A DNA stretch of 64,000 bases from NCBI RefSeq assembly GCF_020379485.1, contig NC_063437.1, forward strand, positions 17,013,726 to 17,077,725, in the 5' to 3' direction. The notes under the pieces were generated by a model. That model did not search any database. It was not told where the DNA came from and was given only the letters and a program-made list of their open reading frames with translations. Shown here in pieces: positions 10,386 to 20,675 of this stretch. Source of the DNA: Brassica napus. Its lineage: Eukaryota; Streptophyta; Magnoliopsida; Brassicales; Brassicaceae. Position numbers and translations under genes: made by a program. Numbering within the stretch: position 1 is the stretch's first letter; each line of letters begins with the position of its first letter.

Positions 10386-11106
10386 GCGTTTTTAAGTGAG
10401 AGACGAGTGTAGTTTTCATTTTGTGTGAAAAACCCCACCTGTTGTGGAAGATTATAGACAAGGGGATGGTAGAAAATCTTTTTTTTTTTGTTAGAAACTC
10501 TGTAAATAGTAAATATACTAATCCAAGGGGATGTTAATTAAGAATGCGATCTTTCAGTGTGATGGATAGGATAAGAGTTTCTAGATCCATCACATGAGCA
10601 GAATGTTGCTATTTGCTTAACCTCGCCAGAAAACGAGGTTTTGTCCAAGCCCTTGTAAATGATCTAATTTTGTGCGATTTTGGATTGTACGGAGTTACAT
10701 AGTGTTTATCACAAGTCAAAACTTCTTAAGAAATAATCGAGAAAGACACAAAAAAAAGCAGAACAAGTTGAACAAACAGCTTTAGATGGTGACGATTCAA
10801 TAATTATCAAAAGACACCTTACATCAGGAAATGAAAACTCCAAACTGTATTTTTTAAGTATTTTTTCAACTCGAATATTAAAAAGGTAAACGTCTAGCTG
10901 CAAAATCCAAGTGTTATAATTTTGTTATATTAACCCAAGTAAAGTGGGGCTGCATGCATCAAAAGAAAACACGAAGAGTAGTTCTTGATTTTTTTTTCTT
11001 TATAATAAAGATATAAAAGACTCTTTCCAAAGCAATACGAACACAAAGAGTTCGATACGAACGAATTCATTCTTTCGATAACGAACTCTACTCAAGAGTC
11101 TCCGCC
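10386..11106. other. Intergenic between F-box units
   Basis: No coding region is seen. Bases 10430-10760 share blocks with the 3' flanks of the genes at 1448 and 11107, including 'ccccacctgttgtgg'. A possible core promoter for the next gene lies near 11000 ('ataataaagatataaaag'). Confidence 0.4.
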
Positions 11107-12324
11107 ATGCAGCCACCGCGGCAGAACGTCTTGAAGGGCGATGGTGTAACCATTTATCAAGGCGTTACACGATCAATGACCAGACGTCATCGGAACTCAT
11201 TGCCGGTACCTGAAGAACTCGCTATGGAGATATTCTCGAGGCTGCCGTCGAAGGCGATGGCGAGATGTCGTTGCGCATGCAAGCTCTGGTCCTCCATGCT
11301 TCGCCGTCAAGATTTCACAGACTTCTTCTTGACCAAATCTTGCGCTCGTCCTCAGCTCCTTTTCGTCAGGGATGATTACAGCGTCAGAGAGTTTGTCTTC
11401 ATCTCGTCCCCTCAGCCTGAAAATCCCCAAGAGAACTCGTACGTTGTCGCCGCCAATCATCTTGCGTGTTTCCCACGTTCCAACGGATTCTATGGTTGTA
11501 CCAACGGCTTCTTCTGTTATGGAGCTGACCGGTTCTTTAAGGGGCTGAAAAAGCCAGTGCGTGTTCCGGTAATATGTAACCCTAGCACGGGACAGTCCTT
11601 GACCTTACCGAGATTGATCTCGAAAATGAGGTATGGAGTGCAGAGCTATCTTGGATATGAGCCGATGGAGAAAGAACTCAAGTTATTGTCGATGAACAGC
11701 TCGCTTGTAAGTAATGAGTGGATCTCTGTGGAGTACCAAGTTCTGACATTAGGAACCAAAAAATTGTCATGGAGGTTGGTCGAATGTTGCATCCCACATT
11801 GTTCTTCAAGTGAGTGGATATGCATCAGTGGTGTTCTCTACTACGCAGCTAGAGCAGCCGGATCTTCAGTGAATTCTATGGTCGTTTGTTTTGATTTGAG
11901 GTCTGAGAAGTTTAGCTCCGTCATGTTCAGTAAAGCAATGCCTAGTTCAACAACTATGGTAAAATACAATGGCAAACTAGGTTTGCTTATGTCTGGAGAT
12001 TCTCACGATGACGTTACTCGATCAAGTACAAGTTTTGAGCTGTGGGTTCTGCTTGACGCTGCAAAACAAGAATGGTCCAATCATGTATACGTATTACCAC
12101 CTTCGTGGGAGGATGTGGTTGCAGAGACCATGTACATTGCTGGACTGGTTGGTACAAATGTAATCGTCTTCTCCCCAAGCTACCAAAGAATGCCTTACTA
12201 TGTCATCTACTACAATGTGGAGAGAAGGACCATCACAAAAGTTGGAATCCAAGGACTGGAAGCGTTTCAGGGTAAGAGTTTCAAAACCTATCTCAACTAT
12301 GTTGAGAATGTGAAGCTTATTTAA
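11107..12324 (+). CDS. F-box/FBA-type protein, subgroup A
   Basis: Single-exon gene, 405 residues and uninterrupted. A leader with TRSM precedes the F-box at residues 33-75 (VPEELAMEIFSRLPSK, then RCRCACKLWSSML with the canonical Trp). An F-box-associated type 3 domain follows, with the family markers FFISSPQPENP-like, VICNPSTGQSLTLPR and VLTLGTKKLSWRLVECCIPH. The start context 'gtctccgccATG' agrees with the paralogues. It is the closest intact relative of the pseudogene at 9226. Predicted role: substrate receptor of an SCF ubiquitin ligase; substrate not predictable. Confidence 0.88.
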   Translation: MQPPRQNVLKGDGVTIYQGVTRSMTRRHRNSLPVPEELAMEIFSRLPSKAMARCRCACKLWSSMLRRQDFTDFFLTKSCARPQLLFVRDDYSVREFVFISSPQPENPQENSYVVAANHLACFPRSNGFYGCTNGFFCYGADRFFKGLKKPVRVPVICNPSTGQSLTLPRLISKMRYGVQSYLGYEPMEKELKLLSMNSSLVSNEWISVEYQVLTLGTKKLSWRLVECCIPHCSSSEWICISGVLYYAARAAGSSVNSMVVCFDLRSEKFSSVMFSKAMPSSTTMVKYNGKLGLLMSGDSHDDVTRSSTSFELWVLLDAAKQEWSNHVYVLPPSWEDVVAETMYIAGLVGTNVIVFSPSYQRMPYYVIYYNVERRTITKVGIQGLEAFQGKSFKTYLNYVENVKLI

Positions 12325-12534
12325 GCATTTTACCAGTGAGAGACAAAGTGTAGTTTTCATTTTGTGTGTTTCGTTTTTTTCTAGCATCTTAGTTTGAAAA
12401 AGCCCCACCTGTTGTGGATGATAGATAATCTTCTTGTTTCAAACTCTTCACAAATGTAAATACTCATCCAAAACAGAGAAGTTTAGCATTGATTATTATT
12501 CTAAACAGAGTAGTTTAGAATGTGATCTTAAGTT

Positions 12535-12670
12535 ATCTACTACAATATCGAAAAAAAAACTATCATAAAAGTTGGAGTCCAAGGGATGGAAGCGTCAAGC
12601 GTGTGTGAGTGCTAATTTGTGCACCTTCCTAGACCATATTGATGACCTGAAGCTAATGGAAGCGTTTTAA
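12535..12670 (+). pseudogene. C-terminal relic of another F-box/FBA gene
   Basis: About 45 codons remain: IYYNIEKKTIIKVGVQGMEA, a stop, then in a shifted frame TFLDHIDDLKLM. The FLDH...D..KLM ending resembles the minus-strand F-box group at 39-44 kb (FLDHVENVKL) more than the neighbouring plus-strand genes. It therefore marks a former member of that subgroup in this cluster. It lies 210 bases past the stop of the gene at 11107. Confidence 0.65.
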
Positions 12671-13109
12671 TTCGTTACTTAGTCCCTTACTCTTTTCTAC
12701 TGGTTTTGTATACTTATCACTTTTATGGCTTATTCGATGACTATTTTAATGGTTTCTGTGTGGTTTGTTCTAAGCTAAAAGTTAGCTTTCTAAACTCTTG
12801 TTTACCTAGCATCTGTAACTGGGTGATCGTCTAATTAAGTTTTCTGACATAGCTGGTTAAAATTAAGTGGTTTGATGGTTTCTATAGTTACTAATGTAAG
12901 TTCTCTGTATATAGAAATACTCAAAATATCATGTACTTGGATTAGAATCTTTTGACGAAGACACTAATACATCAGTAGCAATTAGCTCACAAATACAGAG
13001 GAAACAGAAGAAAGAAAACTGAAAGAGAGTGTTTATTTCATATTCAACATATGAATCGTACACAAAGTCAAACATATATATAATCTTAATTAATCTTTTT
13101 ATTGATTAA
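12671..13109. other. Intergenic, nothing distinct
   Basis: AT-rich sequence between an F-box relic and the 3' end of the minus-strand GNAT gene. No gene, repeat or structured element was recognised. Confidence 0.4.
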
Positions 13110-13664
13110 TTACTTGAAAGGATCAGTAGGCAAGAAACTAAACATGACCATATCTCTTAAACTTCCTTTCATAACTATAAACTTCCTCATCACACCTTCT
13201 CTAGTAAACCCAACTTTTTCAAGAACCCTTTGAGATCCGACATTGTCCACGTCAACTAGTGCCTCAAGCCTCTCAACCTCCGGCATTTCCTTGAATACCT
13301 CCGCCGTCACTAGCCTCACCGCCTCCGTAGCGAACCCTTTTCCCCAGTACTTTCTTGCTAGCACATAACCTATCTCTTTCCTGATCTTATCGACCGGCAT
13401 GATCAAGATGTAGCCGATGGGACGATCGTCCTCTAAACAGATGGCTCGGAGCCAAGGGTGTGTCAAGACAGAATCCGTTATGTATTTGATGGCTTCTTCT
13501 CGGCTCGTGCATGGCTCCCACGAGCAAAAGCGTGCGACTTCAGCATCTGTGGCCCATACCATGTAGTCGTCAACGTCCGAAAGAGTCATCGGCCGGAGTG
13601 ATATTCTTCCCGGCGGCGATGAAACAACCACCGTTGGCTGAGTCTCGTTTAAGTCCATCTCCAT
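13110..13664 (-). CDS. GNAT-family N-acetyltransferase (RimJ/RimL type), copy 1
   Basis: Single-exon gene, 184 residues. The protein opens with ISLRPMTLSDVDDYMVWATD, the substrate-side segment of the Acetyltransf_3 (RimJ/RimL-like) fold. It contains IGYVLARKYWGKGFATEAVR, whose R/Q-x-x-G-x-G/A signature (KYWGKGFA) binds the acetyl-CoA pyrophosphate. It ends with LEKVGFTREGVMRKFIVMKG. The neighbouring gene at 14868 is a close paralogue in the same orientation, matching a tandem GNAT pair known from Arabidopsis (At2g32020/At2g32030, from memory). Reaction: transfer of acetyl from acetyl-CoA to an amine; the acceptor is unknown. A TATA-like motif lies about 50 bases upstream. Confidence 0.9.
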   Translation of the reverse strand: MEMDLNETQPTVVVSSPPGRISLRPMTLSDVDDYMVWATDAEVARFCSWEPCTSREEAIKYITDSVLTHPWLRAICLEDDRPIGYILIMPVDKIRKEIGYVLARKYWGKGFATEAVRLVTAEVFKEMPEVERLEALVDVDNVGSQRVLEKVGFTREGVMRKFIVMKGSLRDMVMFSFLPTDPFK

Positions 13665-13714
13665 TTAGGATAGTGTTTGTTTGAGATATCTCATCATATA
13701 CGTCAATGCGATAT

Positions 13715-13723
13715 CTTTATATA
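13715..13723 (-). promoter_or_regulatory. TATA-like box of GNAT copy 1
   Basis: On the minus strand this reads TATATAAAG, 51 bases upstream of the ATG at 13664. It implies a short 5' leader of about 20 bases if used. Confidence 0.45.
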
Positions 13724-13958
13724 CACAGCTTAGCAAATAAACTCGAATCTTGCTTCTTGCTTTTGAGTAAAATAAAGTTAGTGGTAATATCATATTATTT
13801 TTTTATAACAATTATTGACTGAAGTTCCGACAAAAGATGACGTGTCAGTGTGAATGAATGGTTGTCAATTTTGACCTTTGACTTTTACACTTACTTGGTT
13901 GCCAAACAAAGCATAGATCGGACTTTGGAGCTCATCTTGTTGCTTGATAGCTTCCAGT

Positions 13959-14000
13959 GGGATGCCTGTGTTTCAAAAAAAAAAAGAAAAAGGGATGCCT
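13959..14000 (+). repeat. Micro-retroposon scar with 9-bp duplication
   Basis: GGGATGCCT occurs at 13959-13967 and 13992-14000. Between the copies is only 'gtgttTC' followed by an A-rich tail. This is the pattern of an extremely 5'-truncated poly(A) retroposon. The same TGTTTC-A(n) end occurs at 55352-55367. Confidence 0.6.
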
Positions 14001-14867
14001 TAAACCCCACGTGTCAAAAATTGATTGGTCGCTTTTTCTTTTCCGAAGAGGATTTTAGTTTTCGTAACAAGTGGTTAAAGTAAATGATTTGGTATGGTAG
14101 TAGTCAACGCAAGACTCATCATGTTTTCTTCTGTAACAAGGCTAAGGCTCAACATGTTATGTTGTGAAGGTAAAAATTTACCCAACGTTAAGAGATTTTG
14201 TATGGTCTATTTTTCTTAAAATACTTGGTCTTCTAAATTTTTTTAACACCATCATGGTTAACTGATCTTTATTTCATCTAATCGTAGCTATAAAAAAAGT
14301 CAGCTTCGAAATTTGGAAGCTACAGACATCTTAATTTAACAAAAAAGTTAATTTTTAACAATTTGAAATCATAGGTTTATATATATATATATATATATAT
14401 TAAATCTTAGAAATTTGGAGACTTTAAACTGATATTTGACTATGTTAGAAATATGAATCGGTTTTCTCTTATTTTTCTTTTGCCGGCTAAAAACTTTATT
14501 AATATCAGTTTCAGTTTAAAACAGATTTTACATGAATAACAAAACTTTCAACAAATAAATTTTATGAAATCGTTTTTTCTCTTATAATATTTCCATACAC
14601 TATCCTTTTCCTTCTAATTGTTTAATTTTCTAAAAAGTTCAATATAAACTTACTCTTGTTACTTATGAGATTTTGAATCGGTGAATTCATTTTATGAAGT
14701 GAACACGGTACTAGATACAAAAGCACATACTCTCAAATAATATAAATAATTTTGGTGTAAAATAGTAAAATCTATAAGGTTACAACAACATAAGAAAAAG
14801 AAAAACAGAGCATCATCATATCAAATTATACATGTGCTTTGACTGATCTTTGTTATTCAAAATCAGA

Positions 14868-15485
14868 CTAGAGCAAAGAATCAGATGGCAAGAAACTAAA
14901 CATGACCATATCTCTAACATTCCCTTTAAGGTACATGAACTTCCTCATCACGCCTTCTCTCACAAACCCAACTTTTTCAAGAACCTTTTGAGACCCAATG
15001 TTATCTACGTCCACAAGAGCCTCAAGCCTCTCCATCTCCGGCATCTCCTTGAATATCTCCGCCGCCACAAGCCTCACCGCCTCCGTCGCTATCCCTTTCC
15101 CCCAATACTTGCTTCCGATAACGTAACCGATCTCTCCTCTGATACTATCGACGGGCGTGACCGAGATCGAGCCGATGGCGCGGTCATCATCTAAGCAGAT
15201 AGCTCGGAGCCAAGGGTGTGGCAAAACGAAGCTGTTTATGTAAGCTATGCCGGCTTCTCGGCTCGTGTAAGGCTCCCACGTGCAAAAGCGTGTGACGTTT
15301 ATGTCAGTTGCCCAGACCATGAAGTCGTCTATGTCGGAGAGAGTCATTGGTCGGAGATGGATTTTCTCGGACGGCGAGGAACTCACGGCTTTGAGAGTGC
15401 ATGAGTCGATCTCCATCTTGGATGATGATTCTTTTGAGTTTTCTTGGTCTGTTTCCTTTGAAGGCATTGAAGTTTGTATTCTCAA
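14868..15485 (-). CDS. GNAT-family N-acetyltransferase, copy 2
   Basis: Single-exon gene, 205 residues, a paralogue of the gene at 13110. It has IHLRPMTLSDIDDFMVWATD near residues 42-61 and the acetyl-CoA-binding segment IGSKYWGKGIATEAVR. The C-terminal FVREGVMRKFMYLKGNVRDM also matches copy 1. It is longer at the N-terminus; an internal Met at residue 24 (MEIDS) aligns with the start of copy 1 and could be the true start. The conserved core is intact, so it is probably active. The acceptor amine is unknown. A TATTTAAA-like motif lies about 45 bases upstream of the first ATG. Confidence 0.9.
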   Translation of the reverse strand: MRIQTSMPSKETDQENSKESSSKMEIDSCTLKAVSSSPSEKIHLRPMTLSDIDDFMVWATDINVTRFCTWEPYTSREAGIAYINSFVLPHPWLRAICLDDDRAIGSISVTPVDSIRGEIGYVIGSKYWGKGIATEAVRLVAAEIFKEMPEMERLEALVDVDNIGSQKVLEKVGFVREGVMRKFMYLKGNVRDMVMFSFLPSDSLL

Positions 15486-16811
15486 AGATTGCTAAGGCAA
15501 TTTGATACTTGATTCTACACATATGGCGGTTTAAATAATTAGACATTTGTATAGTAAATAAAATAAAATTAAAAATAAAGAAAATAAAAACAGAAGTTTC
15601 CTTGTTGCTTCTACCGGCCGGTCAAATACGCAACAACTAATATGGAGCTATCTTTCAGTCTCGTGGGAGGCCCATAATGTGACATGGCATAGAATGTTTG
15701 GTCATCTTTCCAATTAGACTATTGATTGTTTTTTTTTCTGTAGTTGGTGTAAGATTTTCTTTTCTTTTAACTTGGTTGAAATTAAATATTTTACTCAACA
15801 AACAGAGTATGTAAAAGATTTTCTTTTCAGAAAAATATAACAAAAGAAGAGTAGAACATAAAAACGAGGCACACAACTTTCACCTTTTTCTCTCTTTGTC
15901 CACCAGAGTGTCAGACAAAGGAAGAGGAAACGAACGAACGAACGAGCAAATAAAAACGTCTCTAAGAATGGCTTACATTTCAGTAATATAAACCCGTATT
16001 GGAGACTTAAGAGATGAACATGAATCTCTATTATTAATTTTAATCATCTATCATCTCACATGTATCTTGAATTTTTTTTTTTTTGGCAAAACACGTTAAA
16101 TTGCTATAAAAATTAAAAAAATTTAGATGCGTGTTGTAGCAATATTAAAAAAAAGGTATAATTTTTAGCCATTTTTATTCATAAAACAGCCAAGCAAATG
16201 GATCATCGTAAAGAGAACCAAGCCCAACAATATTTAATATTTTAAATTTTAGTTCTTACTAGATTTACATTCGTAATTTGAAAGTGCATATTTTTTTTGT
16301 TGAACATTTTGATAAACTTTGCATGAGTATAAAATATTTTTTGAAAATAAATAACTTTAAAGTCGTTATATTATAATGTTTGAGTTTCAAGCATAATTTT
16401 CATATCCGATTGGTCAAAACAGTAAATCCAACGATCTTTATATAATCCACTCTGAATTTAATAAAAAATTCATTAATTAAAAATTCGATAAAACCTGCTA
16501 ACAATCCAAAGATCCACTATCAACACGTGATCCGATACAGGGTGAAAAACTCAAAAATTTGATAATAGTTTTTAAAATTTTTGATTAATTTCTCATATAT
16601 TTTTAAGTGTTAGATAAAATTGAATAAAACTTATGACTCTTTAAATTTTGATTAAATTTTTATTATGCAATTCGAAAAAGAGAAAAAATGGTAACATAAA
16701 AAATAAAATTTATTGATATAACAATATTCGTTTATTTTTGTTATTAGTAATCTATTATACACCGATATTTTTATTTATCGTTGATAATGAAATCTTAGGA
16801 CTAAATAAGGA
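15486..16811. other. Intergenic, partly homologous to the 3.6-3.9 kb region
   Basis: No gene is seen. Bases 15960-16200 resemble 3640-3870 and belong to the upstream block of the subgroup-B F-box genes. The remaining part to 16811 is AT-rich and unclassified, probably old transposon debris. Confidence 0.45.
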
Positions 16812-17370
16812 TCTATACTATTATTTGCGAAGTAAATTTTCGAAATCGAACTCTCACGTTAAAAGTTAGAGTGGTTAATATTGTTTATACCCTTAATGAA
16901 TAAAATGTATAAATAAATTAAAAAATAAAAACAAAATTTTAATTTATTTGATTAGATAATTGATATAATAGTAATAGTTATCCAAAATCTGAAAATATAA
17001 TTTAAAAGAGAGATAATTTCTATATATATATTATATTTTTATCAGAAAAAGTCTTTAAGTGAAAAGTTAAAAACATAATTATGTAACTAAATATTAATCA
17101 AACAAAGTTCTTAATTATATAGTTAAAAATAGAATATTGAATTATCCAAAATCTAAAAATATAATTAAAAAAAGATAATTTTTATATATATATTGTATTG
17201 TTATCTGAAAAAGTCTTTTAGTAAAAAGTTAAAGAAACATAAATTATATAATTAAAAATAGAATATTGAGTTATTTTAAAATTTTATTTTAGTATAATGA
17301 ATATATTGTACAAAAAACTTTTAAAAATTTTATGAATATATTTAAACCCGCATCGCGGGCAAAGATCTAG
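16812..17370 (+). mobile_element. Complete non-autonomous Helitron
   Basis: The element begins TCTATACTATTATTTGCGAA and ends AAAGATCTAG. It is preceded by A (16811) and followed by T (17371), the insertion site used by Helitrons. A perfect hairpin CCCGC-atc-GCGGG lies at 17347-17359, 11 bases before the CTAG end. Inside are two diverged direct copies of a roughly 150-bp AT-rich unit. No Rep/helicase is encoded. Confidence 0.8.
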
Positions 17371-17529
17371 TTTAAATAATTTGAGGTTGAGATGTAGTTA
17401 AAGCCCAAAAACCGGACGGCCATTCTACCATTAATGAGTGTTTAATTTCTTTGGAATATTAACGACATTACTTGTAATTATTAGCGTTTCTTTAATGGTA
17501 AAAGTTAGGAAGAATATATTGATGTAAAA

Positions 17530-17841
17530 TATCTAGTGTAATCTAAAATGTTTTGGAAAGATTTGCAATATCTAAGAAAGTAAATAAGAGATGAGCTTAA
17601 AAAGTTGAGAGTAAGGAATAGATTTCAGTCATTATATCAATTCGATCTTCACCTTTTATTGAGGAGATGCCATGTATATAAAGGAGGTAATGGTCTCATT
17701 TGTATCACGCAGAATCTGTAATTCTTGATTTTTTTTCCTTTGCTCCTAGAATAAATACAGAGATTTTATTTCCAAAACAAAACAAACTCTTTGGTCCAAG
17801 AAAGAAAAAACACCAACTCTTCGGAATCTCCTGTCTCCGCC
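17530..17841 (+). promoter_or_regulatory. Promoter region of the F-box gene at 17842
   Basis: This stretch is conserved with 4060-4630, upstream of the other subgroup-B gene. It contains 'gaggagatgcc' followed by 'atgtatataaa' at about 17660-17684, a plausible TATA box about 165 bases before the ATG. The leader 'ccaaaacaaaacaa..ctcttt' is also shared with 6015-6040. Confidence 0.5.
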
Positions 17842-19032
17842 ATGAACGTCTCGGTTCTAACCTTTTCTCCGCCTGTTACACGAAGTTCATTGCCGATCCC
17901 TGATGACCTTGTTTTCGAAATATTCTCGAGGTTGCCGTCAAAGGCGATAGCGAGATGTCGTTGCTTATCCAAGCTCTTGGCGTCCATGCTTCGTAGTCAA
18001 TATTTGACAGAGTTGTTTTTAACCAAATCTCGTGCTCGCCCTCGGCTTCTATTCGCCTTCCAAGATGACAGTGAGGTTGTCTTTTTCTCGTCGCCTCAGC
18101 ATGAAAATCCGGAAGAGAACTCGTATGTTGTAGCCCCCAGTCATCTTGCATGTTTCCCAATTTCTTATAAATTCTCTACTCCTAGTCCTACCAGTGGCTT
18201 CTTCTGTTATGTAGTTGAACGGATCTTTGAGGGGATGAAAGATTCAGAGTATGTTCGGGTGATATGTAACCCTAGCACCGGACAGTCCTTGACCTTACCA
18301 ACATTGAAGTCGAGCAAGAGGTTTGGAGTTGAAAGCTATATTGGATATGACCCCGTTTCTAAAGAGTTCAAGGTTTTGTCAATGGAAACCTCGTTTGTAA
18401 GTGGTGAGTGGATCTCTGTGAAACATCGAGTTCTGACATTAGGAACCAAGAACCTGACATGGAGGTTGATCGAGTGTTCCATCCCACATTGTTCTTCTAC
18501 TAAGTGGATATGTATCAATGGTGTTCTTTATTACACAGCTAATGCAGACAGCCGTTCTTACGAGCCTTCCATGGTAGTTTGTTTTGATTTGCAGTCTGAG
18601 AAGTTGACCTTTGTGAATTTCATGAAAGCTTCCGGTAAAGAAATGCATGGTTCAACAACTCTGATCAACTACAATGGGAAACTAGGTTTGCTTATGTCTG
18701 AAGATATTAGTAGTTATTATATTTGTGGAGCAAGTAAAAGTCTTGAGCTGTGGGTTCTACGAGATGCTGGAAAAAATGAGTGGTCCGAGCATGTATACGT
18801 ATTACCGCCTTCGTGGGAGGATGTAGTTTCAGAGTACATGCGCATTTCTGGAATGGTTGGTCCAAATGAAATCGTATTGGCCCCTTTGTTCCAAAACGTG
18901 CCTCCCTATGTCATCTACTACAATGTGGAGAGAAAGACGATCAGAAAAGTTGGGATCCAGGTAATGGAAGCGCTTCAGGGAAAGAGATTTTACACCTTTG
19001 TCAACTATGTTGAGGATGTGAAGTTTCTTTAA
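17842..19032 (+). CDS. F-box/FBA-type protein, subgroup B
   Basis: Single-exon gene. The start is set at 17842 because the 'gtctccgccATGAA' context matches the paralogues; an in-frame ATG 17 codons upstream is not conserved. The protein has 396 residues, with the F-box at residues 19-60 (IPDDLVFEIFSRLPSK, then RCRCLSKLLASML) and an F-box-associated type 3 domain to the end. Family markers VICNPSTGQSLTLPTLK and VLTLGTKNLTWRLIECSIPH are present. Like the gene at 6086 it lacks the basic leader and has Leu in place of the F-box Trp. The frame is intact. A predicted SCF receptor of unknown target. Confidence 0.88.
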   Translation: MNVSVLTFSPPVTRSSLPIPDDLVFEIFSRLPSKAIARCRCLSKLLASMLRSQYLTELFLTKSRARPRLLFAFQDDSEVVFFSSPQHENPEENSYVVAPSHLACFPISYKFSTPSPTSGFFCYVVERIFEGMKDSEYVRVICNPSTGQSLTLPTLKSSKRFGVESYIGYDPVSKEFKVLSMETSFVSGEWISVKHRVLTLGTKNLTWRLIECSIPHCSSTKWICINGVLYYTANADSRSYEPSMVVCFDLQSEKLTFVNFMKASGKEMHGSTTLINYNGKLGLLMSEDISSYYICGASKSLELWVLRDAGKNEWSEHVYVLPPSWEDVVSEYMRISGMVGPNEIVLAPLFQNVPPYVIYYNVERKTIRKVGIQVMEALQGKRFYTFVNYVEDVKFL

Positions 19033-19255
19033 GTAAGATATGTGTACGTAGTTTTCTGATCGTCTTTGTAAGAGATCATAGAGATAGGTACAAAATAAAG
19101 AAAGTTGAAGAAGAGCTATAGATGATGATGCTATCCAAACTGAGATTTTTATTGTTGTTAACTTTAAACTTTAAAGCACCTAGTCAATTAAGACTGAGAA
19201 TTCACACCTTGCTTCTTAGTTCATATTTCTTGGATTTTTTCTGGTTATATAAATA

Positions 19256-19848
19256 AGGGCTGGACAAAAAATTTAAATCCGAAAAACCAAACCGGACCTG
19301 GTCCGAAAATATAGTATTGGACTGGATCCAAAATTGGTTAAATATCCGAACGGGTTCAAAATTTTGATATCTAGAGATCTAGAACAGAATCGGACCCAAA
19401 CTCAAATATTTAGGTACCTAAATGTATCCGAAATAGATTTATATATTTAAATATATTAATTATTTTAGATTTAATATACATAAAATCTAAAATATATAAA
19501 ATATTATGAAAATTATCCAAAAACTTAAAAATATATACAAGTAGTCAAAAATAAATGCATAAAATATTTAAACAATAATCAAAACACCAAAAATACTAAA
19601 AATATCTATTAACTCTTTAAACCAAACCAATTTATATGTTAAGTGTATGTATTTTAGCATACAATGTTCAAATGTATATGTAATATATCATTTATTTTTT
19701 TAGATTTTGGAAATTTAAAGTATGTATGAATTTTTAAATTTTATTAAAAATAGTTTAAACGGGTATCCAAACTCACAAAGATCCAAACGAAACCTGAACC
19801 AAAATTTATAAATACCGAACCAAAACGTATATCCAAACGTCCACCCCT
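19256..19848. mobile_element. hAT-like non-autonomous repeat, copy 2
   Basis: The ends AGGGCTGGAC (left) and GTCCACCCCT (right) form an 11-bp-class inverted repeat with one mismatch. Sequence order and 'ccgaa' strings match copy 1 at 268-937. The possible target duplication (tataaata / gtaaaata) is weak. Confidence 0.55.
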
Positions 19849-20040
19849 GTAAAATAGAGTTCATGTATAAATTTTTTTTTTTTTGAAAAATATATGAATA
19901 GAAGACGGACACAAAACATCAATCTTTTCTCTCTTTTTTCCACCAAAGTGCTAGACAAAGGAAGATAGAACGAACAAACAAACAACACAAAAACGTCTAT
20001 CAGAATGGTTCACAATGTATTAGAGGCACAATACAAGTGC

Positions 20041-20275
20041 AAACTAACTGATTCAAAGGTACCACACTTGTGTTAAATGAGCCACCAAATTCTAATAAGC
20101 CAATTGATTCAAAGGTATCACATTTGTGTAAAATGAGCCACCGGATTCAAATACACCACCTGATCAAAGGTTTTACACTTATGTTAAATGAGCCAACAGA
20201 TTCAAATAAACCAACTAATTCAAAGTTACAACACTTGTGTTAAATGAGCCACCAGATACTAAAAAGCAGCATTAG
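20041..20275. repeat. About 60-bp minisatellite, four copies
   Basis: The phrases 'ttaaatgagccacc', 'gattcaaa' and 'acacttgtgt' recur four times at about 60-base spacing, with moderate divergence. There is no coding frame. It sits between a transposon copy and the 3' flank of RPS12. Confidence 0.7.
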
Positions 20276-20675
20276 TGAAGATAAAGAGTACTTTCCCATT
20301 CTTATATTATATTACTATTTTTAAAGTAATTTATAGTGAATAAGTGATTTAGTACTTAACCAGCATGATGTCAATTAAATCAATACCAAAAAAAAAGCAT
20401 ATGAGACTTTAAGAAGTCAAATACAACAATAAGACTAGTATGATTGTATGATTGTATCAGTCCAAACTTGTATTCAACGGCATCGCAATTGAGAAAGGTA
20501 CCATCGAGTGATTAAATTGATTTAAGAGGGAGGGATGGCAAAACATCAAAACTTCATGCTCCAAACAAATCTCAAGACCTTTTTCCACTAAAAATACTTG
20601 TATCAAATAACAAAAACAATGAAAAAAGACGAAAAATGGCCACAAGAAAAACATCAGAAATAAAACTTTGCTGAC

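Larger units (their letters stand above)
13665..14867. other. Spacer between the two GNAT genes
   Basis: No gene is seen. It holds the promoter of copy 1, a micro-retroposon scar (13959-14000, separate entry), and a TA dinucleotide run at about 14378-14400. The rest is AT-rich. Confidence 0.5.

Noticed and set aside
12094..12408. 104-codon minus-strand ORF
   Set aside because: Antisense of the F-box gene at 11107; the same kind of shadow occurs in every F-box copy.
14378..14400. TA dinucleotide run
   Set aside because: An ordinary microsatellite; others are at 5679, 51135 and 56893.
17791..17841. In-frame ATG 17 codons upstream of the F-box start at 17842
   Set aside because: The paralogues start at the conserved 'ccgccATG', and the extra residues are not shared.
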